A stretch of 64,000 bases of DNA, taken from NCBI RefSeq assembly GCF_003589745.1, contig NZ_CP032364.1, forward strand, positions 186,001-250,000. The letters run 5' to 3'. A program made the translations under genes and the position numbers. This document shows, one piece after another, positions 28,118-36,172 of the stretch. Source of the stretch: Lachnoanaerobaculum umeaense. GTDB taxonomy: Bacteria; Bacillota; Clostridia; Lachnospirales; Lachnospiraceae. The notes under the pieces were generated by a model that did no database searches, had not been told where the DNA came from, and saw nothing but the letters and a program-made list of their open reading frames with translations. Each line of letters begins with the position of its first letter. The first letter of the stretch is position 1.

Positions 28118-28481
28118 TGAAGATTTTCACATAATATTGCCATCAGAAAAATATGAAAATATGGTGCATTTTTGGATGCATTCTGATGGAGGAAAGATAT
28201 TTAAAAAGAAATTGAATGATTTTGCAAAGAAGATGAATGTTCACTTCAATATGGTAAGGATAAAGAATGTTAAGACTATATGGGGAAGTTGTTCTTCAAA
28301 GAAAAATCTAAATTTTAATTTCAAACTGTTTTTCTTACCGGAAAGCTTGATTGATTATGTATGTGTACATGAATTAGCACATCTAAAACAAATGAATCAT
28401 TCAAAAGAATTTTGGTTAGAGGTAGAAAAACAGATACCGGATTATAGACTGAGGAGAGAGGAACTGAAAAGATATATTTGA
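28107..28481 (+). CDS. short YgjP/WLM-type HELxH metalloprotein
   Basis: The product is about 124 residues, much shorter than a usual YgjP-like protein of about 230. It keeps the core: TIWGSCSSKKNLNFNFKL, then YVCVHELAHLKQMNHSKEFW with the zinc-binding HELAH and a third His. The usual N-terminal beta domain is missing. The ATG at 28107 lies inside the last codons of the DUF1015 gene, indicating coupling; an earlier in-frame ATG at 28038 would overlap by 80 bp. A protease role is plausible but unproven. Confidence 0.7.
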   Translation: MRYNEDFHIILPSEKYENMVHFWMHSDGGKIFKKKLNDFAKKMNVHFNMVRIKNVKTIWGSCSSKKNLNFNFKLFFLPESLIDYVCVHELAHLKQMNHSKEFWLEVEKQIPDYRLRREELKRYI

Positions 28482-28495
28482 GAATGGAGTAGGAT

Positions 28496-28978
28496 ATGAC
28501 GAAGGAAGAATTTCTGGATGGACTGAGAAAGGCTTTGTTTTCTACAGGTTCAGCATCACTTATTGAGGAAAATATAAGATTTTATTCTTCATATATTGAT
28601 GATGAACTCTCAAAAGGAAGAAGCATTGACGATATAATGGAAGAGCTTGGTGATCCAAGATTGATTGCCAATTCCATAAAAGTTGCAGCGGGATATGATG
28701 ATGTATTTACAGGATTGAACAATGAAGCATATATGAATAATGACAGATATGAAGAAAAAATCAATACTGAAAATGAAGAAAAAGGGAATGCAAATTTTAA
28801 AGCGTATAATTTATCCGGTAAGAGCCTTATTTTGCCGATTATTATCATATTAGCAGTGGTTTTGGTGGTAATTGCTGTAATAGTAGCTGTATTTTCTTTT
28901 TTGGCACCGGTATTATTGCCTATAATAGGGGTATTGATATTGGTAGGATTAATAAAAGGAATATTATATAAGAGGTAA
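28496..28978 (+). CDS. HAAS/DUF1700-type membrane protein
   Basis: The 160-residue protein begins MTKEEFLDGLRKAL and has IDDIMEELGDPRLIANSI, the HAAS helical domain that often works with PadR-type regulators. The C-terminus is one or two hydrophobic segments (LPIIIILAVVLVVIAVIVAVFSFLAPVLLPIIGVLILVGLI). No PadR gene is next to it. GGAG precedes ATG. It probably ends the DUF1015 operon. Confidence 0.75.
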   Translation: MTKEEFLDGLRKALFSTGSASLIEENIRFYSSYIDDELSKGRSIDDIMEELGDPRLIANSIKVAAGYDDVFTGLNNEAYMNNDRYEEKINTENEEKGNANFKAYNLSGKSLILPIIIILAVVLVVIAVIVAVFSFLAPVLLPIIGVLILVGLIKGILYKR

Positions 28979-29202
28979 TAGCAAGGAAAGTGTTACAAAA
29001 GTATTACGCGATGTAATAATTTGTCGGGTTCAAGCTATAAAATTAAGATATATCAAACTATAGGTAATATCTTTATAGTAATTAAAAATAAAAAATATGA
29101 ATATTTGTTTTATAATAAGAATTACTTACTGAAAATTCAAATGCAAAATAAAGACATAAAAAAGTTGATTCTGAGGTAAAAAATATAAGAAATTAACAAT
29201 GA

Positions 29203-29243
29203 GGTTATAAATTTCGAGTGAAAACGGTGTTTATAGCCTTTTT
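29203..29243 (+). terminator. hairpin terminator in the intergenic region
   Basis: GGTTATAAA (29203-29211) pairs with TTTATAGCC (29230-29238), with one G-T pair, followed by five T residues. Confidence 0.65.
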
Positions 29244-29292
29244 ATTATTATAAAAGGAAATTGAAAAAAATATAAAATTATTTATAAAAAGC

Positions 29293-29321
29293 TTGACATA
29301 TATATAATCGAAGTATATACT
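29293..29321 (+). promoter_or_regulatory. promoter of the NlpC/P60 gene
   Basis: TTGACA (29293-29298), 17-bp spacer, TATACT (29316-29321). Gives a leader of about 100 nt. Confidence 0.75.
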
Positions 29322-29429
29322 ATGCTTTGTAATAATTACTTAACAAAAACAAAATGTTTGTAATTATTAAATCAAGGATTTTAATACCAACGTAGTTGGT
29401 TTACTATATTAAGGATTAAGGAGCCCAGA

Positions 29430-30206
29430 ATGAATAACACTAAAAAAATTATAATTGGAATTTTATCAGCAATGACTATTACTACACTTTCACCTGTTAC
29501 ATCTTTTGCAACAACAGTTAGAAAGATCTCATATCATCAGTATGGTGAAAAAGTTTTGAATGGTCCTGCTTTAAAAAGTGGAACATATATAGTTACAGTT
29601 GAGGCAAGCTCACTGGACATATATAAGAGCATGACATCAAATGAGACTATTGGTAAGGCGAGTAGAGGTGATGTATTCCAGATCTTAGAAGATATGGGTG
29701 GCGGATATGCAAAGGTTTCATACAATGATGTAGAAGGCTATATATCTATAAAGAGCGGAGATACTTCTATTGAGGAGATGGATTCAGTAGAGGAGGCAGC
29801 AGCTTCTGCAACACAGAGTATTGTAAAGGCTACAGAAACAAATAAAAGAGAAGCAGTTATAAACTTTGCTAAGAGTTTTGTTGGTGGAAGATATATTTAT
29901 GGTGGAACCAATCCTTATATAGGTGCGGATTGCTCAGGATTTGTAAAGTATATCTTGGCAAATACTGTGGGGGTTTCACTTCCAAGAACATCTTCAGAGC
30001 AGTCAGGAGTAGGTGCTACAGTTACAAGTGCAGATCAGCTTCAACCGGGAGATCTTCTTTTCTACGGTTCGGGTAGATCAGTGAGCCATGTTGCAATGTA
30101 TATCGGTGATGGAAAGGTAGTACATGCTTCATCATCAAGGACAGGAATAATCATTTCAAATTATAACTACAGACCAATCATTCGTATGGCTAATGTCATA
30201 GGATAA
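29430..30206 (+). CDS. secreted SH3/NlpC-P60 cell wall endopeptidase
   Basis: The 258-residue protein has a signal peptide (to about ATTVR, residue 30), an SH3-like domain (about 50-110) with GDVFQILEDMGGGYAKVSYNDVEGYI, and an NlpC/P60 domain (about 140-258). The catalytic Cys is in GADCSGFVKYIL and the His in SHVAMYIGDGKVVHASS. It should cleave peptidoglycan stem peptides outside the cell. It has its own promoter and terminator, so it is monocistronic. AAGGAG precedes ATG. Confidence 0.93.
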   Translation: MNNTKKIIIGILSAMTITTLSPVTSFATTVRKISYHQYGEKVLNGPALKSGTYIVTVEASSLDIYKSMTSNETIGKASRGDVFQILEDMGGGYAKVSYNDVEGYISIKSGDTSIEEMDSVEEAAASATQSIVKATETNKREAVINFAKSFVGGRYIYGGTNPYIGADCSGFVKYILANTVGVSLPRTSSEQSGVGATVTSADQLQPGDLLFYGSGRSVSHVAMYIGDGKVVHASSSRTGIIISNYNYRPIIRMANVIG

Positions 30207-30214
30207 TCATAGTC

Positions 30215-30246
30215 GCTGCCCGAAAAAAGCGTTGGGCAGCTTTTTT
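30215..30246 (+). terminator. terminator after NlpC/P60 gene
   Basis: GCTGCCC (30215-30221) pairs with GGGCAGC (30234-30240), followed by six T residues. Confidence 0.9.
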
Positions 30247-30365
30247 CAGTGAGTATTTAAACAAAAAGATTCGGAGTTTTATTCATCTTATTGTAGTATT
30301 AACCCATTCTTTGTGTTAAACTATGTTTATTAAAGATAAAAAGAAAGAGTAGACGAGGAAGGGTT

Positions 30366-31142
30366 ATGATTGAACTTGGTTTGAAGGAAAGGGAAGGTCT
30401 GTCAGAATTAGCAACGGATGATATACTAGTCAGGCTTGCACTTGCCGGAAAATGTGGAAGAGTCTGGATACCGGCTACAGGTGCAGCTTCATACAGCGTT
30501 ATAAAAGTATATCATTATATGTATATAGTAGGAGTTACTCCAAAGAAGGACAGAGCTGTTTCTTTGTGGGGAACTATTGCAAGACATGGAGATGGAGCAT
30601 ATATTATCCCTACTTCAGAGTCTTGGATAGATTGGCTTGTAGAAAATATAGATTGTAGATATAGGAATTATTCAAGATATGTTTTACAATTTACAGGTGT
30701 TGAGAGTGTAGAATTATTACAGGAGCTGAACGCTGCGTTAGAGGAAGGCTTGAATATAGATAAAGTAAGACCTGAAGATTATGACATATTATTGAAAGAT
30801 ATGTGGAGTGAGGATTATTCTGCATGTTTTGATAATAGCAAAGATTTTGCTAAAGATGCAATGGGATATATGGTTTATAAGGATGGAGAAGTTGTAAGCG
30901 GCTGCATGGGTAGACCATATGGAGAGGAGTTTATTGAGCTTGTATTTGCTTCAAATCCTGAGTACAGGAGAAGGAATCTGGCTTTGACAGCTGCATCTAA
31001 TATTTCGCTTTATCTAGAAGACAAAAAGATAAAACCATATATAGATGTTAGAAATCAGCACTCAGTGGAGTTGGCTTCAAGACTTGGCTTTGAATTTATA
31101 AAGGAATATCAGGTATATCAAATTTATAATTCAGAAGATTAA
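30366..31142 (+). CDS. GNAT family N-acetyltransferase
   Basis: The 258-residue protein has an N-terminal region of about 130 residues of unclear function and a C-terminal GNAT fold: the GYMVYKDGEVVSGCMGRPYG strands, then ELVFASNPEYRRRNLALTAASNISLY (acetyl-CoA loop region) and IDVRNQHSVELASRLGFEFIKEY at the end. The acceptor substrate is not evident. GGAAGGG precedes ATG. A hairpin at 31160-31193 separates it from the Ter locus. Confidence 0.8.
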   Translation: MIELGLKEREGLSELATDDILVRLALAGKCGRVWIPATGAASYSVIKVYHYMYIVGVTPKKDRAVSLWGTIARHGDGAYIIPTSESWIDWLVENIDCRYRNYSRYVLQFTGVESVELLQELNAALEEGLNIDKVRPEDYDILLKDMWSEDYSACFDNSKDFAKDAMGYMVYKDGEVVSGCMGRPYGEEFIELVFASNPEYRRRNLALTAASNISLYLEDKKIKPYIDVRNQHSVELASRLGFEFIKEYQVYQIYNSED

Positions 31143-31159
31143 TTCTAAGAAAATATTTT

Positions 31160-31193
31160 AAATATAGGGGTGGCGTCAGTCACCTCTATATTT
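31160..31193 (+). terminator. hairpin between GNAT gene and Ter locus
   Basis: AAATATAGGGGTG (31160-31172) pairs with CACCTCTATATTT (31181-31193) with one G-T pair. There is no long T-run, so termination may be leaky. Confidence 0.5.
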
Positions 31194-31211
31194 ATGTAAA
31201 AAGGTAGAAAT

Positions 31212-32315
31212 ATGGAGAAGATAAGCATTGCAAAACGCCTTAATAATAATAAAAGAGGCTATTTGATAATAAATGCAAATCAAGGTAAGCATAAGATTGC
31301 CTTGATAGAAGATGTGAAAAATGAATATGCAACTCTGGCAGATTTATCTAGAGAAATATTAAAAAATGCGTTGGTAATAGGATTTGCCGAAACAGCTATA
31401 GCTATAGGGGCGACTCTTGCAGAGAGTGTAGGAGCATTTTTTATGCAAACGACCAGAGAAAATATTTGTGCATATAATGAGTACATACATTTTACTGAGG
31501 CACATAGCCATGCTATGGAGCAAAGGTTGGTACTCTCAGATATGGAAGAAATCTATCATCAAGTGGATAGAATAGTTTTTGTAGAGGATGAAATAACCAC
31601 AGGTAATACCATATGGAATTGCATAGAAGAGATAGAGAGTATATTTAAGGGCAGAAAGAGATATGCTATTGCAACTCTTTTAAATACCCTCTCTGAAGAT
31701 AGGAAAGCTTTTTTTAAAGAGAGAAATGTTGATATTGTTTATATAAATTACATAGATAAAGAAAGCTTTGAAGAAGATGTAATTGATACAATAACTGACG
31801 GAGATGTATATAGAATAGATAGTAAGTCGCTAAATAATTATGTGAAAGAGATAAGCTTTAAGACTGATATAAGAACAAGAAGACTTTTGAACATACAAAA
31901 GCTGGATGCTGAAATAGAAAGGCTGGAGGGCTTTTTAGAAGAAAAGTATAATCTTAGTGAGATTTTAAAAAACAAGAAAACCATTACTGTACTTGGAACA
32001 GAGGAGTTTATATATGCCCCCATAAAATTGGCTGAATATATAGATAATATATCAGATGCAAAGGTCTATGTGCATTCATCTACAAGGAGTCCGATAGAGG
32101 TATCAAAAACATTTGAGTATCCACTACATGCCAGATATGAGGTCAGAAGCATTTATGATAAAAACAGACAGACTTATATATATGATTTAAAACAATCTGA
32201 TGTATTTTTCCTCTTTACAGATGGTAAAGACAACGAAGGAGAAGCTGATATTTTGGAGGCTATCAGACTTTCCGGAAATGAAAATATATATTTGATCAGG
32301 TGGGATAATGAATAG
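31212..32315 (+). CDS. Ter-system phosphoribosyltransferase with TRSP domain
   Basis: The 367-residue protein has a type I phosphoribosyltransferase fold with the PRPP-binding loop VFVEDEITTGNT (about residues 115-126), preceded by GFAETAIAIGATLAESVG. The C-terminal part holds STRSPIEV, the motif that gives the TRSP domain its name, and ends in FLFTDGKDNEGEADIL. Work on Ter-linked operons (Anantharaman, Iyer and Aravind) predicted that such proteins act in the synthesis of a nucleoside-like metabolite. It overlaps the next gene by 8 bp. Confidence 0.8.
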   Translation: MEKISIAKRLNNNKRGYLIINANQGKHKIALIEDVKNEYATLADLSREILKNALVIGFAETAIAIGATLAESVGAFFMQTTRENICAYNEYIHFTEAHSHAMEQRLVLSDMEEIYHQVDRIVFVEDEITTGNTIWNCIEEIESIFKGRKRYAIATLLNTLSEDRKAFFKERNVDIVYINYIDKESFEEDVIDTITDGDVYRIDSKSLNNYVKEISFKTDIRTRRLLNIQKLDAEIERLEGFLEEKYNLSEILKNKKTITVLGTEEFIYAPIKLAEYIDNISDAKVYVHSSTRSPIEVSKTFEYPLHARYEVRSIYDKNRQTYIYDLKQSDVFFLFTDGKDNEGEADILEAIRLSGNENIYLIRWDNE

Positions 32316-33351
32316 TAGTTATAAAAATGATGATGTAATATTTCTTTTAAAGGATGTTACAGGGCTTGTAGAGCCTTTGCCAAGTATAGAGAGGGAAAAG
32401 CTTATACAATCCGGTATGCACTATAGCGAGATGTTGCCGATAGAGTATATACCCACTGAGGAATATATGGAAATATATTTTGATTCATTTAAAATTTTTG
32501 GTCAGTCTATGGCAAATGCTCTTGCTTCCTTGGCAGACAAGATAGTGAAAAAAAGGGATAGTATAGTATTGGTCTCGCTGGCAAGGGCAGGTACACCGAT
32601 AGGTATACTCTTAAAAAGATATATAAAATGGAAATATAATATAAGTTTGCCACATTATTCAGTTTCAATAATAAGAGACAGAGGTATTGACGACAATGCT
32701 ATGAAATACATTTTGGCTCATCACAAGGCGGAGGAAGTTCTTTTCGTAGATGGCTGGATAGGCAAGGGAGCCATATTAAAGGAATTAAAGTTGGCTTGTA
32801 AAAATTATAAAGGAGTATCTCCGGAACTGGCAGTGGTATCAGATCCGGCAGGTGAAACAGAGCTGGCAGGTACTTATGATGATATCTTTATTCCAAGTTC
32901 TGCACTGAATGCTACAGTCTGTGGACTTGTAAGTCGAACATTTTTAAGAGATGATATAATAGGTAAGGATGATTATCATGGCGCAATATATTACAGAGAA
33001 TATGAGAAAAATGATCTAAGCTATCATTTCATCAACAATATAGAAAAACTTTTTAGAAAGGACGCAAAGCCTGTTAGTTTCATAGGTCAAAGAGGTATTA
33101 TAGAAGTGGAAAAACAGGCCAAGAGATATGGTATTAAGGATATAAATCTTATAAAACCGGGCATAGGTGAAACTACCAGAGTTCTGTTAAGGAGAGTTCC
33201 TTGGAAGGTGCTTGTGGACGAGAGGTACAAAGATGACAGGGAACTTAAACATATACTAAAGCTTGCCGCAGAGAAAGAGAGCGAAATAGAATATACAAGA
33301 CTGAATAATTATAAATGCATGGGAATAATAAAGAAAATGAAGGACATTTAA
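32308..33351 (+). CDS. StiP/PRTase_1 family protein with PELOTA-like C-terminus
   Basis: The 347-residue protein shows a second phosphoribosyltransferase-like fold with VLVSLARAGTPIGILLKRY near residue 92, SVSIIRDRGID, and a degenerate PRPP loop EVLFVDGWIGKGAI near residue 145. The C-terminal region (about 255-347) resembles the PELOTA RNA-binding domain of Ter-linked operons, with INLIKPGIGETTRVLLRRVPWKVLVD. The family has also been labelled a cysteine protease (StiP). It starts inside the upstream gene with AGGTGGG ahead. Confidence 0.78.
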   Translation: MNSSYKNDDVIFLLKDVTGLVEPLPSIEREKLIQSGMHYSEMLPIEYIPTEEYMEIYFDSFKIFGQSMANALASLADKIVKKRDSIVLVSLARAGTPIGILLKRYIKWKYNISLPHYSVSIIRDRGIDDNAMKYILAHHKAEEVLFVDGWIGKGAILKELKLACKNYKGVSPELAVVSDPAGETELAGTYDDIFIPSSALNATVCGLVSRTFLRDDIIGKDDYHGAIYYREYEKNDLSYHFINNIEKLFRKDAKPVSFIGQRGIIEVEKQAKRYGIKDINLIKPGIGETTRVLLRRVPWKVLVDERYKDDRELKHILKLAAEKESEIEYTRLNNYKCMGIIKKMKDI

Positions 33352-33406
33352 AGAAAAGTTTTTTCGGCTGATAAATTAATTTAGGACCTACAGCATAAAA
33401 TAAAAA

Positions 33407-33451
33407 TATCCTGACAAGCTGTTTTATGGTTACTTGTCAGGATACTTTTTT
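33407..33451. terminator. bidirectional terminator between the PRTase pair and the lyase gene
   Basis: A perfect 12-bp stem (33407-33418 with 33433-33444) is flanked by T-runs on both sides, so it can end transcripts arriving from both strands. Confidence 0.88.
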
Positions 33452-33531
33452 ATCAATCAAAATGCATATCTTAAATATTGATTTTTTAGATGCATTGTAA
33501 TAATTATGGATAGCATTCTACGATATCCTCT

Positions 33532-34497
33532 TTAATATTTTTTCACACCGAAATACTGTGCAAGTAAAATGATTTCCATTGCCCAGTTGTAATGAATTTT
33601 AGGTTCGTTTATTCTGGTATTATTTACATTGGGACAAGTTTGATATATCTTCTTATCATCAAGTACATTAAGAGCATCATCATAGTCTATACTTGGTACT
33701 TTATAAGCATCATTTAATACTAGTATTTGTTTGGGATGAACTATGGTTTTGCCGATAAAGCCATGTAATTTATCAAGTTCTATTTCTTTTACAAGTCCTT
33801 CCTGCCATCCGATGCCGGCATAGTATTCAAAGGCAGGTGCAGATATTATATAATCACTTGAAAATGTGGTGACAATGTCTGATAAAAGTTTTGCAACAGG
33901 TCCGCTTTGATAGATATTTTCATCAACCTTATGTCTGACACAGAGCATATTTAGGATGTTTCCGGTTGAAACAAGGATATTTAAAATATAGTCCTCATAG
34001 CTGGAAAGTTTTTCCTTAATAGCATATAGATGATTGTAACGGTTTCTTAAGTCAAGTAATGCCATACAGTCAAGCTCAGGCAGAATATATACAGGGGTAG
34101 ACAATACTGAATTTATACGTTGCATTTCATAAATATATACATCTGCATTTGATACAGAAAAATCAGGCAGTATAAAGCCGGTTATTAAATCCAATAGGCT
34201 ACCAAATTTTTTATATAGATGTGTTATATGAGAGGTTGATAAGACTTTTATGAATAGTTTTGGAATATAGAAATTTCTATCTTTCTTCACTACAAAAAGC
34301 TTATCTAAGGTTTTAATCAATATATTTTCGGCTTTATCAGCCTCAGCATCATTACTTGTAGTATCAAATGAGAATGCCAGTGAAAAAGGAATATTAAATT
34401 TTTCAAGTATAATATCATCTAGGATATTTGTGTCATTTGCAGCTGTGTAAAGTAGTGCACCTACACTATAGTAAATACTGGAATCTTTCATAGTCAT
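33532..34497 (-). CDS. Ter-system HpcH/HpaI-type C-C bond lyase
   Basis: The 321-residue protein looks like a TIM-barrel aldolase or citrate-lyase beta relative: PKLFIKVLSTSHI, VYILPELDCMALLDLRNRY, YIISAPAFEYY and the late GFIGKTIVHPKQILVLNDAY, where the HPKQ tail is a hallmark of the group. Such a lyase is part of the predicted biosynthetic module of Ter operons. It is transcribed toward the phosphoribosyltransferase genes and divergently from the protease gene, with a shared 170-bp promoter region. A second Met lies 2 codons in. No signal peptide. Confidence 0.78.
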   Translation of the reverse strand: MTMKDSSIYYSVGALLYTAANDTNILDDIILEKFNIPFSLAFSFDTTSNDAEADKAENILIKTLDKLFVVKKDRNFYIPKLFIKVLSTSHITHLYKKFGSLLDLITGFILPDFSVSNADVYIYEMQRINSVLSTPVYILPELDCMALLDLRNRYNHLYAIKEKLSSYEDYILNILVSTGNILNMLCVRHKVDENIYQSGPVAKLLSDIVTTFSSDYIISAPAFEYYAGIGWQEGLVKEIELDKLHGFIGKTIVHPKQILVLNDAYKVPSIDYDDALNVLDDKKIYQTCPNVNNTRINEPKIHYNWAMEIILLAQYFGVKKY

Positions 34498-34543
34498 CCT
34501 CTGTAAAAAAACATTTAATATATGCTTATATTTTTCGCTAATA

Positions 34544-34573
34544 TTGATATAATTATATCATATATTATATAAT
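34544..34573 (+). promoter_or_regulatory. promoter of the protease-YceG-TelA-TerD operon
   Basis: TTGATA (34544-34549), 18-bp spacer, TATAAT (34568-34573). The leader is about 90 nt. The divergent lyase gene starts 46 bp to the left, so control may be shared. Confidence 0.6.
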
Positions 34574-34667
34574 GATACTAGGGTAAAAAGGTATAGAAGC
34601 TTTATTGCAAGCTTGTTTGTTATGAGAGAACTTTTGAACCGCAAAAATAGCATTAAATGGAGCTGGT

Positions 34668-36143
34668 ATGATCAAGTACAAATTGAATCCAATAAAAATA
34701 AACAGTATAATGGAGTTTGGCAGGATAAAAGGGAATAGAGCCGGAGATAATAGAAACACATATATGGTAAAGTTTGTAGGTGCAAATGAGAATACCAATA
34801 AGGATATAAATTCCCTAAGAAAATATCTGACAGAGGAAATGTATCAGGGAAGAATCTATTATAAATACATTGAATCCCTTGAAATAAAAGTAGATTGTAA
34901 AGCACAAAAAGATGCATATGAAATATTTCTTTCCACAGGGCATATAGATGTTTCAATAGTGAGAAGCAAAAATATATCTGAAACTGAACTCGTTTCTGCG
35001 ATAAATTCAATGCAAAAACTTATATACCAATATAAGAAGAATGTATCTGATACAATACTAAAAAATATAATGGTAAAACTTTTGTATTGGTTGGAAGAAA
35101 TATTCTCTGACATAAAAATAGATGGAGATAAAAATATAAAAGTTATTGCAGAAAACATAAAAAAAGATTCTGAAATTTATTTTTTTGTTTTCTTGAACTT
35201 ACTGGGAATGGATGTATGTTTATTACAGTATTCAACTGACATACCTATGATGGAAGATTATTATTTTACAAAAAAAATTGGAGACTTTTTTGAAGGTAAG
35301 ATGATATTCGAAGATGTGAGAACTTTACCTTCTGCAGATATAAGACCTGTAAATATTCCTAAAGCTCAAGATGATAAAAATAAGAGAGTGACTATAAGCC
35401 TAGAGGCAACAAGGAGAAAAGATAGGGATAATAAAGTTAAAGCCACACCGCCGGGTATAAGTGAAGGAAGCCAAAGAGTTGAGCCATCAGATACAAATGG
35501 AGTAAGACAAAGAGTTACTTCACCGGGAAAAAAAGTTACTATGCCGCCATCAAATATAAAAAGAGATAGAGAGCTTAGCTATGTGGAGTTGGCGAGATTT
35601 TCTACATCTATAGTTATGATTGCAATATTTGACAATAGGCAAAAGGTAGTGGGAACAGGCTCAGGTATAATGATTGGTAGAGACGGTTTTATATTGACAA
35701 ATCATCATGTTATAAAAGGTGGTTCCTTTTTTGAAATAAGAATTGAGGATGATGAGAAAATATATGCGACGGACGAGGTTATAAAATATAATCAGCATTT
35801 GGATTTGGCAATAATTAGAATATCTAGGGTATTGAATCCTTTGAAACTTTATGATGGAAGAGAGGCACTTGTTAGAGGGCAGAAAGTGGTGGCAATAGGA
35901 AGCCCACTTGGACTGTTTAATTCAGTTTCAGATGGGATAATATCCGGTTTTAGAAACATTGACAATGTGGATATGATACAGTTTAGTGCACCGACTTCGC
36001 CGGGTTCATCCGGAGGTGCAGTTTTAAATATGTATGGAGAAGTAATAGGTATAAGTACTGCAGGTTTTACTGAAGGACAGAATATAAATCTGGCTGTGCC
36101 ATATGATGCTCTGTATAATTTCACAAAGAGCTTTATACGATAA
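34668..36143 (+). CDS. trypsin-like serine protease with YceG-like N-terminal module
   Basis: The 491-residue protein has no signal peptide or membrane span. Residues 325-491 form an S1C/HtrA-type protease with His347 (TNHHVIKG), Asp379 (QHLDLAIIRI) and Ser448 (SPGSSGGAVLN); there is no PDZ domain. Residues of about 120-215 align by eye with the repeated module of the YceG-like protein encoded next: ILKN...YWLEEIF and VFLNLLGMDVCLLQ match ILKN...CWLYYNF and LKILSNAGADIILVQ. A charged, Pro-rich linker (about 240-320) joins them. It is the first gene of the Ter operon and may be a cytosolic stress effector. Confidence 0.75.
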   Translation: MIKYKLNPIKINSIMEFGRIKGNRAGDNRNTYMVKFVGANENTNKDINSLRKYLTEEMYQGRIYYKYIESLEIKVDCKAQKDAYEIFLSTGHIDVSIVRSKNISETELVSAINSMQKLIYQYKKNVSDTILKNIMVKLLYWLEEIFSDIKIDGDKNIKVIAENIKKDSEIYFFVFLNLLGMDVCLLQYSTDIPMMEDYYFTKKIGDFFEGKMIFEDVRTLPSADIRPVNIPKAQDDKNKRVTISLEATRRKDRDNKVKATPPGISEGSQRVEPSDTNGVRQRVTSPGKKVTMPPSNIKRDRELSYVELARFSTSIVMIAIFDNRQKVVGTGSGIMIGRDGFILTNHHVIKGGSFFEIRIEDDEKIYATDEVIKYNQHLDLAIIRISRVLNPLKLYDGREALVRGQKVVAIGSPLGLFNSVSDGIISGFRNIDNVDMIQFSAPTSPGSSGGAVLNMYGEVIGISTAGFTEGQNINLAVPYDALYNFTKSFIR

Positions 36144-36172
36144 TAAGATACTACTTGAAAGGGGATGAATGC

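Larger units (their letters stand above)
28979..29429 (+). other. 450-bp intergenic region upstream of the NlpC/P60 gene
   Basis: No ORF is convincing here. It holds a hairpin terminator (29203-29243), a strong promoter (29293-29321) and a leader of about 100 nt with the small perfect inverted repeat ACCAAC/GTTGGT (29387-29401). The first 220 bp after the DUF1700 gene are AT-rich with no clear feature. Confidence 0.5.

Noticed and set aside
32308..33351. Cysteine protease (StiP) label
   Set aside because: The fold signals are those of a phosphoribosyltransferase and no Cys/His dyad is evident.
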